A stretch of DNA of 64,000 bases, from assembly GCF_003576645.1 (NCBI RefSeq), contig NC_044918.1, positions 20,274,329 to 20,338,328 on the forward strand. The letters are read 5' to 3'. The notes under the pieces are model-generated. The model did no database searches, was not told where the DNA came from, and saw nothing but the letters and a program-made list of their open reading frames with translations. Positions within the stretch are counted from its first letter, which is position 1. Every line of letters begins with the position of its first letter. The translations under genes and the position numbers were made by a program. Of this stretch, positions 23,661 through 35,491 are shown one piece after another. Source of the stretch: Ipomoea triloba. Taxonomy: Eukaryota; Streptophyta; Magnoliopsida; Solanales; Convolvulaceae.

Positions 23661-24501
23661 AAATACTCCCTCCGTCCCTAAATGGATGTCTCATTTGCTT
23701 TTTGCACGATTTTTAAGAAATTAAAGTAAATGTGATATGCTTTCCAATTATGCCCCCAACTTTTTCACTTTTGGAAATAAAAGCAATAAAGAAATGAAAA
23801 GTCATAAGGGTAAAGTGGGAAAAGTAGAATGATGGTGATGTTCAATTTTAGAAAGAGGACAACATTTTGGGACAAACTAAAAAGGAAAGTAAGACACATA
23901 AAATGGGACAGAGGGAGTACCAATTTTGGTCCCACGACTATTAGCAAAATGACAATTTTGATCCACATGTTTAATTTCTATCAATTTAGGTCTCACAACT
24001 ATTGTTTTAGTACCAATTTTGGTCCCACAACTACTGCTTTAGTGCCAAAATTTATCGCGCCAATCACCCATCCGTTTAAAATGTGCCGAAATCTACAATT
24101 TTTAAAGGTATTTTTGTCATTTTCAACTCAATATCCCAATTTAAACATGAATAAAAAGATTTAAGCCCTAAGATTGATCACAATTCACAGTTCTACTCCT
24201 CAAATTAAGATAAATTGAGGAGGAAAACTACAAATTTTGATCAATCTTAGGACTTAAATCCATTTATTCATGCCCAAATTGAGATATTAAGTTGAAAATG
24301 ACGAAAATACCCATAATAATTTTAGATTTTTGCATGTTTTAAACGGATGGGTGATCTGCGCGATGAATTTTGGCACTAAAACAATAGCCGTGAATGAAAA
24401 TTGGTACTAAAACAATAGTTGTGGAACCAAAATTGGTAGAAATTAAACATGTGGACCAAATTTGTCATTTTGCTAATAGTCATGGGACCAAAATTGGTAT
24501 T
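23661..24501. mobile_element. Fold-back element interrupted by a Stowaway MITE
   Basis: After removing the 252-bp insert at 23666-23917, the left arm AAATACCAATTTTGGTCCCA pairs with the right arm TGGGACCAAAATTGGTATTT. The arms continue inward for about 280 bp each (CGACTATTAGCAAAATGACAA against its complement). The whole is a near-complete palindrome with no coding region, a form typical of MULE-type fold-back elements. No target duplication identified. Confidence 0.75.
23666..23917. mobile_element. Stowaway MITE (Tc1/mariner type)
   Basis: 252 bp with termini CTCCCTCCGTCCC and GGGACAGAGGGAG, the signature of plant Stowaway elements, flanked by TA on both sides (23664-23665 and 23918-23919). 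It sits inside the left arm of the fold-back element; removing it and one TA restores AAATACCAATTTT. Confidence 0.93.
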
Positions 24502-24574
24502 TGCTCAAAGGAAATTGTATAGGCACAATAAACCCCTCATTTATTATTGTAAATCTAGACAAATTTTTTCAACC

Positions 24575-24683
24575 ATCTGATCGGAAGGAAGCGACTAGAA
24601 GGAAGGGTATTGGAAGATTGCGATCGGAAGGAAAGGGTTCGGAAGAAAACATCCCGAAGGAAAGGGGATTGGAAGAAGAGTAG
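24575..24683 (+). repeat. Degenerate GGAAG-rich purine repeat
   Basis: About ten GGAAG/GGAAA motifs spaced roughly 8-13 bases apart (GATCGGAAGGAAGCG, GATCGGAAGGAAAGG and similar) form a purine-rich stretch encoding only a low-complexity K/E/R/G peptide. It lies just outside the fold-back element. Confidence 0.6.
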
Positions 24684-24998
24684 TCTATAATAAGAATCTT
24701 GAAATCTCTATGAAGGAATAAAGGCCATTCAATGTTATCATCAAGATGTCTATTGTTATATTTTTATGATATATTTGTGCTAGCTAGAGATTTAATAAGG
24801 TTGAAATTGTGGTAAGGAGTAAATGATAACATTGCAATTCAAAACATAAAATGAAATTAAGGTACCTTATCATCATCATAACAAAGAGGATTCAGCTTAC
24901 TCCATAGAAATACATAAATAGAATACCAAATAAACGCATTTACCGCACGTTGTGATAAAGATAGGTCGTCCTAATTTGCATCTAATAGCCTTTGAATT

Positions 24999-25430
24999 TT
25001 ACATAAATGCCCAAGGTTTCTCCTCCTCACTAGGGAGGTAACATTTTATGTTAAAAGCTTTGTAGACCATCTCCAATGTCATTCCATCAATGGTCTCAGC
25101 AAGAGTTTGACAGGTAAGATCAAGCAAGCTCCATATCTTGAGGTATTTAGCAGCCAAAATGAGATCAAACAGCGTTCTCTTGTCAACTTGGACAAAATTA
25201 TCATCAAAGGCCTTAAGGTCATCTAACATGTTGGGCTTATTCTCAACATGGCGCCTGCAGTATTCTATAACCATAGCCAATATCTTGCTACTAACTTTGG
25301 GGAGGGGGATCACAGTGTCGCCGTCGCAGTAGTCTATACCCAGGTAGTTAAACTTAAGCGCCATCTCCTCTTCCACGGAGAAGATATCTCCTTCAGAACT
25401 ACTTAACATGATCACCTTTGAGGAAGACAT
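24999..25430 (-). CDS. SKP1-like protein, copy C (divergent, short)
   Basis: Intronless, 143 aa. The start at 25430 gives MSSSKVIMLSSSEGD, aligned with the other copies; the longer in-frame leader up to 25535 is not SKP1-like. SCF adaptor fold recognisable through IPLPKVSSKILAMVIEYCRRHVE and [30 protein letters not shown]. Departures: the usual SQ(T/M)(I/L)K segment is replaced by ALKFNYLGIDYCDGD, and the tail is shortened to CYLPSEEEKPWAFM, missing most of the acidic helix and the RREN motif, and ending in M for E. It is older than copies A and B and lies about 4.8 kb from B. It could be a working divergent ASK or a gene in decline. Confidence 0.82.
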   Translation of the reverse strand: MSSSKVIMLSSSEGDIFSVEEEMALKFNYLGIDYCDGDTVIPLPKVSSKILAMVIEYCRRHVENKPNMLDDLKAFDDNFVQVDKRTLFDLILAAKYLKIWSLLDLTCQTLAETIDGMTLEMVYKAFNIKCYLPSEEEKPWAFM

Positions 25431-26427
25431 TGCAAGACAACGATAAAACAATAAAAGCGAGTAGGCACATATAATGCCTTGTGAATCTTTAAACTTCATA
25501 GACCTTGGGAATCCCTTTTCATAGACGAGGTGCAACCTTATTCTTCATTGGTGGAATTAAGGGGCATTATATCATGAACAAGAATTTCACCGTAGGTGTG
25601 AACATGAATCCACTATAGGCATTGTGAATCTCGATCCGCGACATAATGATTGATATCTAAAGAGAGAGTAATAATTATATACTTACTTTATATGCTCTTT
25701 TTTTCCATTTAATTTATTTGTACATTTAAGTTTTAATAATTTCACTTTTAATATTTTGTATACGTGTGCCTTTATAGCATTAATATCTACTTAAGTTTTT
25801 AATGGTTGTAATTTTAAAATTATTTTTTCTACTATCGTATTTCTCGTTTTACTCTATTATATCTACATATAATTAATACCAATTAGGGTCCTCCGATTAT
25901 TGTGATTTTGTCACGTTTAGTTCTAAACTTTCAAATTGATCATTAGTGGTCCTTTGAATTTCGAATTGTTACTATTTGTGGTCCAAGTTAACCATCTATG
26001 GTCCTTCAACTATCAAACTTTATAACCAGTCATATTCCTTCCAAGAGGACCATAGCAAATACAATGTCATTGCTATTTGATATATTATTTTCCATCGGTA
26101 TATTGTTATATATGGCAATGAGATTGTATTTGCAAAACTGTCTCAAATTGGGTATTTGTAGAGTATCTAAATTAATATTTGAAAATTTAACATTCTTTAA
26201 ATTTGATAAAGTCAACTTATATTTTTAACATAAATCATTACATTTGCTATTATTTTGAGCGTCATTCATTCTTTACTATAATTTTAATTATTTTTTACTA
26301 TTTTAGCCATAAATCATTACTATATTTTAAATTACATACATAACATATATTATTGTTTAAATTACCATAACATAATATTGTAATTTAATGGTAGCATAAT
26401 AAAATGGATATATATATATATATATAT
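25431..26427. other. Intergenic, AT-rich with a MULE-TIR-like fragment
   Basis: About 25875-26025 contains TTAGGGTCCTCCGATTATTG...TTAGTTCTAAACTTTCAAATTG, related to the fragment at 16723. An (AT)n run lies at 26406-26428. No gene. Confidence 0.4.
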
Positions 26428-27459
<1,032 letters not shown>

Positions 27460-28143
27460 TATATATATACATATATATAGATTTTGTCCTAAATTGTTAT
27501 AAAATTAAAAAATTATATATTATACATGTTGTCATAAAAGAAATTAAAACTTTGTTGTTTAAAAAAAAAAAACAAAAAAACAAAATATGTTTAATTTTTC
27601 ACGCTAATTTTTATTAAGTTATAGAAAGTTTGTAATGACTAAAATTTATTTGCAATGAAAAAATAAAAATGAAGTTCTAAAATAACTAAAATGAAATAAT
27701 TATGGTATTATATTGGTTTCTTTAAAAAAAAATGCTCTTTGAGTGTTAATTTAAAATAGTAAACATGTCACCCGTATTGGAATAGTTTTTTGTAATCCAA
27801 AATAAATTGTAATGGTCTTATTAATAAATATTAATTAATAACACAAAATAAATTGTAATAGTCTTATTAATACATATTAATGTCAATATTGAATCGTTAT
27901 TAATGTGAATGAATATTTGGCACACTAAATTTTATTCTACAATGTTGGTTAGGATATCTTATTTAACTATTTCAAATTAAATGTTATTTTTTATTACTTT
28001 TTTTAATGTCTATAATAATGCTAATTTTGTGTACAATTATTAATCAACTGGAGAATTTTTAGTTAAGACTAAAATTACATCGAATGACATATTGACATCA
28101 TTTGTCAAATATTATATACTTTGAAATCATTCATTAACTTTAA

Positions 28144-28597
28144 CAGGTCGTTGGGTTGGACGTAATTTCGTTGTAATTGAATTGCAATTCGTTTCTTTCA
28201 TCAATTACGTTGTTTGGTTGGACGGAATTGAAATTCCACCGAATTGCAATTTCCTCCATTGGTTGAATTGCAATTCATGGGTATAGCCCATGAATTGCAA
28301 TTCGGTGCTTCAGGGAAGGAATTAAGGGATGAAATGATAAATATGCCCTTAGTAGTAGTAGTTGTTGTTGTTGTTGTTGTTGTTGTTCTTGTTGTTGTTG
28401 TTGTTATTATTATTATTATTATTATTACACAAGGACATTTTAATCTTTATACCACTTATTTCCTTCTCATTTCCAATAATTCTTTTTCCCTACCAAACAA
28501 TGTAATTTGAATTCCTACTTTATTATAACCTTATTCCTTTCCCACCGAATCACAATTTTTTTCCGCTATAATTCCTTCCTTCCAACCAAACGCCCTG
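28144..28597. mobile_element. Tourist/Harbinger-like MITE with TAA target duplication
   Basis: 454 bp bounded by CAGGTCGTTGGGTTGGA on the left and TCCAACCAAACGCCCTG on the right, imperfect inverted repeats. It is flanked by TAA at 28141-28143 and 28598-28600, the usual 3-bp target of PIF/Harbinger elements. The interior contains inverted AATTGCAATTC motifs and a (TTG)n(TTA)n microsatellite. It interrupts the Helitron helicase reading frame. Confidence 0.75.
28355..28428 (+). repeat. (TTG)n / (TTA)n compound microsatellite
   Basis: Runs of TAG, then GTT/TTG (about 15 units), then TTA (about 7 units), inside the Tourist-like MITE. Confidence 0.9.
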
Positions 28598-29024
28598 TAA
28601 AGGTTGGGTCACCTATGATGTTAATGAGAAATATTGACCACTCTTGGCATTTACAATTGTACTCTGTTGGTTGTAACGAAATTAGCTAACCATGTTATAG
28701 AAGCACGCATATTGACAAGGACAAGTGCTGACACCAATGTACTCCATCAGACCCAAACCTGCAGTTCAAGTTTAACAGAAGACAATTTACCTTGATGCTT
28801 TGCTATGCAATGACCATCAACAAAAGTTAAGGTCAAACACTATCGAATGTTGGCTTGCTATTATAGAAATTGATTTTTGTTCATGGTCAATTATATGTGG
28901 GCATGTGGTTGCATCAAGAGTGAGTAATCCAGACGGACTCAAAATCTTAATTTGTGGTGAACCCGAAAGATTTTGTACTTATACTACTAATTTAGTTTAC
29001 ACAGAGATTTTTAATCATTTGTAA
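28598..29024 (+). pseudogene. PIF1-like helicase C-terminal pseudogene
   Basis: Translates in broken frames to the C-terminal part of a Helitron-type ATP-dependent helicase: KVGSPMMLMRNID, QFTLMLCYAMTINKS (helicase motif region), GQTLSNVG, HGQLYVG and VSNPDGLKILICGE, ending near EIFNHL. Several stops are present (after MTINKS, for example), so it is dead. Confidence 0.75.
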
Positions 29025-29433
29025 TTTATATTTTCAATAATAACATAGAATCAACCATTAAGTTTTGTTAGTAATTGCACATGTTTTCGTAAACTATATT
29101 ATATTATTATTCTCTTTCTTCTTTTTTTTTTAAACGAATGAATGTGAGCCCTAGCCAAGACAAAGTCCAGCTTAATTAAAAGGAAAGAATACACCAGCAC
29201 TTCTATCATTAACAAATCTCCCAGAATATGAATTGGAGGTCATACAAACTCAATTTAGTCACAGCCGCAGTTGATCGCTACCTTTTCTAAATCATCAACT
29301 ACCACATTATCCTCCATGGGGCAGTAAGAGATACGCATCATCCAATTCTATTTCTTTTATTATAAATGTTATAACAATACTTTATATTTAATTATATAAG
29401 TTTAGAGCGCACATCGCACGGGACAATATCTAG

Positions 29434-29689
29434 TATTCTATTAAAATAGAATTAAAAAATTCAAATTCAAAATAAATATGTCTGACTTTGTTTCTAATTG
29501 GATAGAATTAAAAAATTCCAATTCACTATAAAATTTGTGACTATTTATTTCTGGTACTCTATTTTACTTTAGCATATTCTATACTGCATTGGGTTATGAA
29601 TTACTCACTAATTTTTTAATACTAAACTTTAGCTTTGACTATTTAGTAAAATCTCCCGCATACATTTTTAAAAAAGGGATATATTATAA
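29434..29689. other. Intergenic, AT-rich
   Basis: Contains two partial copies of TAGAATTAAAAAATTC at 29448 and 29506. No gene. Confidence 0.35.
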
Positions 29690-29694
29690 AAAGG

Positions 29695-30287
29695 CTATGT
29701 TTGGCAAACCTAGCTGAAAAGGTAGCTGAAAGCTGAAAAGGAGCTGAAAGCTGAAAAGCTATAAGTTAGGAGCTGAAACAGGTGAGCTGTTAAGCTAGCT
29801 GTTATGCTTAAAAGTGTTTGGTAAAATTAGCTTTTTGATAAGCTGATAAATGTAAAAAGACTAAAAAGGGCATCTTCATAAAATTTAAATTTGTTTGTTT
29901 ACATATTAAAATTTAACGTTTGAAAATAAAACTATTAGCAAATCATGATCTAGCATCCCATAATGAAGTAGCAATATTGTTGCGAATCTCCTTCATCTCA
30001 GTAGAGGTCTGACTTAAACTTTCGTTGCGAATAAATAAGAATAGAAAAGGGTTTTAATTGGGAAGGGTAAATGATGTCATTTCTTTAAAATAATAAGGTT
30101 AAAGATGGAAAAAAAGTTAGGAAGCTAATAGCTTATTTTGAAACGCTATCTTAGGTAGCGTTCAAAAATAAGCTCCTATTTTAAGCTACTAGCTTATTTT
30201 AGGAACATTACCAAACAGAGCTTATAGCTTATTAGTAGCTTAAAATAAGCTATAAGCTCCTAAATAAGCTCTGCCAAACAGAGCCAA
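29695..30287. mobile_element. MITE family 'GGCTATGTTTGGC', copy 1
   Basis: About 590 bp with termini GGCTATGTTTGGCAAACC and GCTCTGCCAAACAGAGCC (inverted: GGCTCTGTTTGGCAGAGC). Subterminal arrays of AGCTGAAA/GCTTATAG/AAGCTAGTAGC motifs are typical of hAT- or Harbinger-derived MITEs. It is flanked by A-runs, so the target duplication is unreadable. Related copies lie at 39715-39868, 41187-41735 and 41736-42293. Confidence 0.65.
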
Positions 30288-30356
30288 AGTCTTTAGGTCT
30301 TTAAAGTCTATTTATCATCTCTTTCGACTTTTATCATTTAACCAGGACAATCAAAT

Positions 30357-31860
30357 GGTATCAAAGCAGTTGTCTAAATTGAGTTAACATCTCTTGACAA
30401 TTAGACTAATCTTAATATTTTTCAAAAATTTAGTAGTGTTCTTTTTGTTAATTTGTTTTAAAAATGAAGGACACATTATTAGCGGAAAATTTATTATTTT
30501 CAATTCTTTTGAAAAATTTAATGACCAGTGTATTAGCATCTATGCACATTTGTCAGTCTTGCATGATGAGATGTGAGAAGTAATAATAGACGAGCCAATT
30601 AAGATTGTGAAGGTCAACATAGCTACAACCTTCACACTAGATGCACCACCATATGCTCTAAAGCCTAGATAGGAGTAGACACTAATGATCACAATTCACA
30701 AAATGAAACAATCTCGACAATATTGCAAATGATATCTTGTTCAAGGCCATTGATGATTCAACATTCCCCAAAGTTTGAAAATGCATATCTGTTAAGGAAA
30801 TCTAGGAAGAACTCATGAAGATTAATTGGCAAAGGACATGAACAAGAGAAGGATAATAAACATACCATTGCCATGAATACATTTGAAGATTTTAAAATGA
30901 TTACTGGTAAATCTATTGTATATATGGAGGCTAGGTTTATCAAAATTCTTTAAGAAACTAATGATTTAGGAAAGGAGATGAGCCAGAAAGAGATATGCTT
31001 GAAGGTACTTCGGAATTGCTTTTTAGCTGGGACAAGAAAGAAATAGCGATGAGAGACCACATGGATCTTAAAACGCTCCAAACTGATAATTTCATAGTGA
31101 TTTGAAAGCTTATGAATTTAATATGAAAACAAAAGATGGAAAAAAAAAAAAAGGAAGACATATGCATTCATTGATGAGCAACCTTCAATCTCCAAGTTAG
31201 AAGACAATAATTTTAATTTTTTAACTAATGAACAATTTTGTATATTTGTTAGAAAGTCCAAAAAGTTTATGAGAAAGAACAACTACAAGGTAGAACTATT
31301 TATCTCTTTAAAGGTAACATGGTATTACATATAGAAGAACAAGGAAGAAATTAACTTAATTAAGAAGTAGCAAATCTTTGCTACAACTATAAGAGGCTTG
31401 GACATTTCAAGATGGATTGTCTATTTCCAATTGTGGGTAAACATCAAGGTAAGAAACTTCTATGCATGAATCCTCTCAAGAAAAGCACAAAGGATTTCAC
31501 TGAAATAATAGTAGTAGAAGAAACCATAGGAAAGCTTTTGTGATTGAGGATAATGAAGCAAAATCATCATCAAGTGATTGAAAGTTAATTTTAATAGAAT
31601 AATATGACACTCTATTGTATAGTGAGCAGAAATGAATGTGTGATAGCCAAAGATCAAGAAGAGGATGAGGTAACTTCAAACTCTTTAAGTTTTAATATTT
31701 CTTTATATATTAATCCTAATGACCCTTTTATCAAAAAAATAAAATAAAATGTGGAGTTAATTGAACATTTGAACTGGGAGCTCAATATCAAATCAACATT
31801 AGTACTTTTGGAGTTGGGAGACAAGGATACATGGCTAAGGTCTGGGTACAAGTAAATTCC
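30357..31860 (+). pseudogene. Decayed Ty1/copia gag with primer-binding site
   Basis: TGGTATCAAAGCAG at 30357-30370 looks like a methionine-tRNA primer-binding site. From about 30770 the frame-broken translation shows a UBN2-type copia gag: HEQEKDNKHTIAMNTFEDFK, KSIVYMEARFIKIL, NDLGKEMSQKEICLKVLRN. At about 31378-31420 CYNYKRLGHFKMDC is a CCHC zinc knuckle whose second Cys has become Tyr. Stops are frequent. No intact LTR pair was identified. Confidence 0.7.
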
Positions 31861-32115
31861 ATCTAACTTCTAAAATCATACAACACTTTAGGGCAAAAAT
31901 CTAAATTCAGTTGAATGTCAGGAAGTTAAACTGAGTATAGCTCAAAAAGTCCTTATCAAATCCCCTTTCAATGATACATACAAAAATACATCCATGAACT
32001 GAGCTTTAAGAGATATCAAGACAAAAAAGAAGCTCCAGGGCTCTCTATATCCTCCACTAAGTATGCACAATATCTTGAAGAACAGAATAGCTCAAAGCCA
32101 AAATGTAAGTCATGC

Positions 32116-33935
32116 CTATTGAGAATCCCTTCTAAGCCAAAGCCATTTCCCCTCATTCCGCTTTGCTTCAATCTCGCTTTTGACAACAGGAATCAATAAC
32201 AAGCCTGCAAAGGATATCGACAGAATAAGCATAAAAAATACGCTAGTCCATCCTCTAGTTGAAATATATCCAGCCAGGAGTGGCCCAATGGCGGCTCCTA
32301 CAGAACCAGTCCCGTCTATAATTGCAGTTACAGTAGCTAATGCCCGCGAACTTCCACCTGCTACACTCTGAGTGCCAAGATCAGCTGCAACTGCTGTTGT
32401 AATGAGAGCATATGGTCCATTAACCACTGAACCAGAAATAAGCATCAACGCTACGTTGGCGAACATGGATATACTTCCAAAAATGCGATAGAGAATAAGG
32501 GCCGGAATTGACAACAAGAAGAAGGCAACTGAAGTTACAGCCCGGGCTTCAATTTTATCAGAGATAACCCCTGCCAAAACTCCTCCAATTACTCCTCCAA
32601 TATCAAAAATTGTTGAAAGCATTCCTGCTTTTTCGTGAGACAGATGCACTCCAGCAACAGCTGCAATTACAGGGATATATTAAATAAATATAGCTACTTA
32701 TAAATTATAACACACCTGTAATAACTAATAACACAACCCCCATCCAAGAATGAAAGCACCAGTATATGAAATCTAGACCGAGTAAACAAAGATTCAGTAT
32801 ATCCAAAGAGACAGACTAGTTTACCAAATCTTCCATGGTAAATTTGCAACAAAATTGAGTAACACCATATGAAATATAGAAGCAGAACAATCATATATAT
32901 TTGGGAAACAACAAAACCAATAAAACAGAAAGGCAAAAAATCAAGTGGATAGCTAACGAATTCTGAGCCTGTACCTGTGTGCCTTATGTAGAAGGGCAAC
33001 CAATACAGAAATGTGTAAGCCACAAGTTTGGAGAAGAACAGGCAGAATGCATATTGTGCAACCCCAGGTAGTTTCCATGCCTCCAAGAACCCAATTGCTA
33101 TAGAGCCTTCATTTCTAGATGCCACTAATCTCACCACCTCTCCTTCATCTTCACCTACCAATGCCTCTCCCTCATCTGCTGGCCTATCAAAACCAATATC
33201 ATCTGGCCTTACAACAAGAAACAAATAAACCAAAATTGCCACAGCCACAATGAAAGCCCCAGGCAACACAAAAGACCATCCCCAACCATATCCCAAAACT
33301 GATGAGGCAACTAGAGAGCCTACAATATTCCCTACTGAAGTATGGGAATTCCAAGCCCCCATTATGAATCCTCTCCTTCCCTCCCCAAACCAATTCCCTA
33401 CCACTGCCACCACACAAGGCCACCCTATTGACTGAAACAATCCACACAAAATCTGAACCACCACGAAAAATGGCAGCCAATGCACATCAAGAAAATAACC
33501 CAACCCAAAAACTACAACAAAAAACCCACTCCCCACCATTCCAGCAGTCAAGAAAAGCCTGAGATCAATGCTATCCCCTATATGACCCGCAAAATACATC
33601 CCCGCGGAGTAAGACAACAGAAAGGCGAGATCGAGCTCGCCAAGCCTGTGGGGTCCATCAGGGCCATCAAACGGCGCCCATCCACCTGTCCGTTCTAGAG
33701 AAGCGTTGCTAGTGGTGTTTAGGGTTTTGGGATCTGTGCCGAGAACAGATTTAACTATGCTAGGGGGTTTACGGGAAGCGTGGAAGGCGGCGTAGGCTGT
33801 AAAGGTGAGGGCGAAGACCAAGATCTGATGGAAAGTCTTGTGTGGAGAATTGAGAGCTGGGAAGAAGCGAAGACCCGGCGGTAGCGATGGCGGCGGGTTC
33901 AGGGGCGGTGGAACCGGAGCATTGAGTTCCATCAT
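32116..33935 (-). CDS. Putative glycerol-3-phosphate transporter (MFS, G3Pp family)
   Basis: Two exons, 33935-32975 and 32660-32116 (1,506 nt, 501 aa), GT-AG intron at a G/CT split codon restoring HTAVAGVHLSH. The family exchanges organophosphates for inorganic phosphate (GlpT/UhpT-like antiporters). Features: proline-rich N-terminus, TM1 FHQILVFALTFTAYAAFHASRK with the family's Y..FH..RK signature, LGELDLAFLLSYSAGMYFAG, GLFQSIGWPCVVAVVGNWF and GRRGFIMGAWNSHTSVGNI (the G3Pp/GlpT-type loop). A variable acidic loop (about 255-285) between TM6 and TM7 precedes the C-terminal six helices (EKAGMLSTIFDIGGVIGG, SRALATVTAIIDGTGSVGAA). About 12 TM helices; length normal. Start uncertain among 33956, 33935 and 33932; I took 33935. 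Likely a plastid or plasma-membrane protein by family, not shown here. Confidence 0.92.
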
Positions 33936-34138
33936 TTTTGGATACAACAGAATCAATCAACAATACAAAACCTGTGTCCATACATAAATACACTCGTGCA
34001 AACTCAGTATTTATCTATACAAGATGTGTTCATAAAATGAATTACATACACGCAAACTATGCAGAGACCATAGGGAAGAAGGGGGAAAGGGCCGTGTGAA
34101 AGAAAGGATCAAAATCAAGAATGAGATTGAAGAATTAT

Positions 34139-34180
34139 GTACCGCGGTTTGAATTGTGTACCGCGGTTTCTTCTCCGAAT
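34139..34180. repeat. Direct repeat GTACCGCGGTTT upstream of transporter
   Basis: GTACCGCGGTTT occurs twice, about 19 bp apart (34139 and 34158), within the 5' flank of the transporter gene. Each contains the palindrome CCGCGG. Role unknown. Confidence 0.6.
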
Positions 34181-34333
34181 GTGAAAAATATTCCGCCGGA
34201 AATCTGAATCGGAGAATTGGAGAATCGGAGAAATAGCGATACGTCTTAAAAGCTAAGAAACCATGTCCGATGGCATTTCAAAGTCAAAATCAGTTTCAGC
34301 GGTTGAAGTTTTGTTACTACCAGTGCCGGTTTA

Positions 34334-34341
34334 GGATATTC
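34334..34341. promoter_or_regulatory. P1BS-like PHR1 site (GGATATTC)
   Basis: Matches GNATATNC, the palindromic site bound by PHR1-type phosphate-starvation regulators. It lies about 400 bp upstream of the transporter ATG, on a gene whose Arabidopsis relative G3Pp1 is phosphate-starvation induced. An 8-bp degenerate match can occur by chance in AT-rich DNA. Confidence 0.4.
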
Positions 34342-34464
34342 ATTCCTATTGGCTCATCAATTTCCAACTCACCATCTAAAATAAAATCTTATTGCTTCTC
34401 AACTTCCATGTCAGCTGTACTACATACTCACTTCTAGATTTTAAAAAATGGAGGGTAAATGTTT

Positions 34465-34725
34465 TTTTTATGACACAGGTTTCCGGCTTAATCCGATTAT
34501 ATCATGAATCTCATAAATTCGTCTTTTGACTTATGAAAAGATGAATTAAGTTTGTCCAGTATTAAAAGTTAAGACACACACCCAACTATACATTTACGTT
34601 TCTAGCTTAATCTGATTATATCATGAACTTCATGAATCCGTCTTTAGACTCATGAAGAGGTAAGTCAAATCTGTCAAGCATTAAAAATTAACTCACACAT
34701 GACACATCCAAATATACATTTTTTG
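34465..34725 (+). repeat. Diverged ~130-bp direct duplication
   Basis: Two adjacent copies share CTTAATC(C/T)GATTATATCATGAA, CATGAATC(C)GTCTTT, CTCATGAA.AG and AAAA(G)TTAA..CACACA (first about 34475-34590, second about 34604-34715). Non-coding. Confidence 0.6.
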
Positions 34726-35483
34726 GTCCAAGAAACCCAACTCCATCGTCTAACTTAGTGAGTGATAAATGTTTTCTCTTCTTGTTTTTTTTTTTTTTCC
34801 TTTTGTTTTTGGGTTTATGGTTTAGAGTCTAATTTACTTTAGAGCATTTTAATTATAATTTAAAATGTCTTAATTAGAGCATTTTAATTATAATTTTATA
34901 CATTAATTTTATTTGTACAAAAGAAAAAATAAATTTAAATTCTACAAATTAAGAAGAAAAATAGGGATCTGTTGGATGTATGTAACAACATACGTATTGA
35001 TCCACGATATAACATAGGCTCCTATATTAGCCCTTATTTTTGCAAAATTATTTGTCTTTTACTATTTCTAATTGATATTACAATTATAATAAATAATCAA
35101 AATATATTGTATATTTACTATTTTATTTATTTATTTTTTTGAAAACTTTACTATTTTAATTTTAAAAAAAAAAACAAATAAACTGCAAAACTTTACAACA
35201 TCAAACCTTATTGGACTAATGAGATCTATGTGGATTTGGGCTGCAAAAACATATTACTAATAGCCAAGAGCCTGAATAAATATGGGTACCAAAATATAAC
35301 AATTTTGTTTTACATGGAATTTGGGCTCCATCAAAGGAGCTACGCCATTGCCACAACGCCTAGCCACCTCCCCATTGCTAGTCCTCATCGCCGCGTTGTT
35401 GCTCCTTCACCGTCAAACATTGCATGGAGCCAGCCACCATTGTTAATTAGCTAACGTTTCTCTATAGTGCATCTTTGTAAAGG
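34726..35483. other. Intergenic, nothing recognised
   Basis: AT-rich DNA. A short GC-richer stretch at 35330-35455 has no recognisable product. Confidence 0.35.
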
Positions 35484-35491
35484 AATGAGGC

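Larger units (their letters stand above)
28060..29433 (+). mobile_element. Helitron remnant with PIF1-like helicase end
   Basis: Removing the MITE at 28144-28597 and one TAA joins NHSLTL to KVGSPMMLMRNIDHS, the 'LTLKVG.P.MLLRNID' motif of Helitron PIF1-like helicases. Downstream pieces, with stops, read FKFNRRQFTLMLCYAMTINKS, GQTLSNVGLLL and NPDGLKILICGE, then end in CTYTTN-like and EIFNHL-like segments at about 29020. At 29403-29433 the sequence GAGCGCACATCGCACGGG...CTAG followed by T matches the 3' end style of plant Helitrons (CTRR before T). The 5' end was not found. Non-functional. Confidence 0.7.

Noticed and set aside
24590..24640. GATCGGAAG motifs reminiscent of a sequencing adapter
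   Set aside because: The match stops after nine bases (GATCGGAAGG and not GATCGGAAGAGC), and the motif is part of a degenerate purine repeat.
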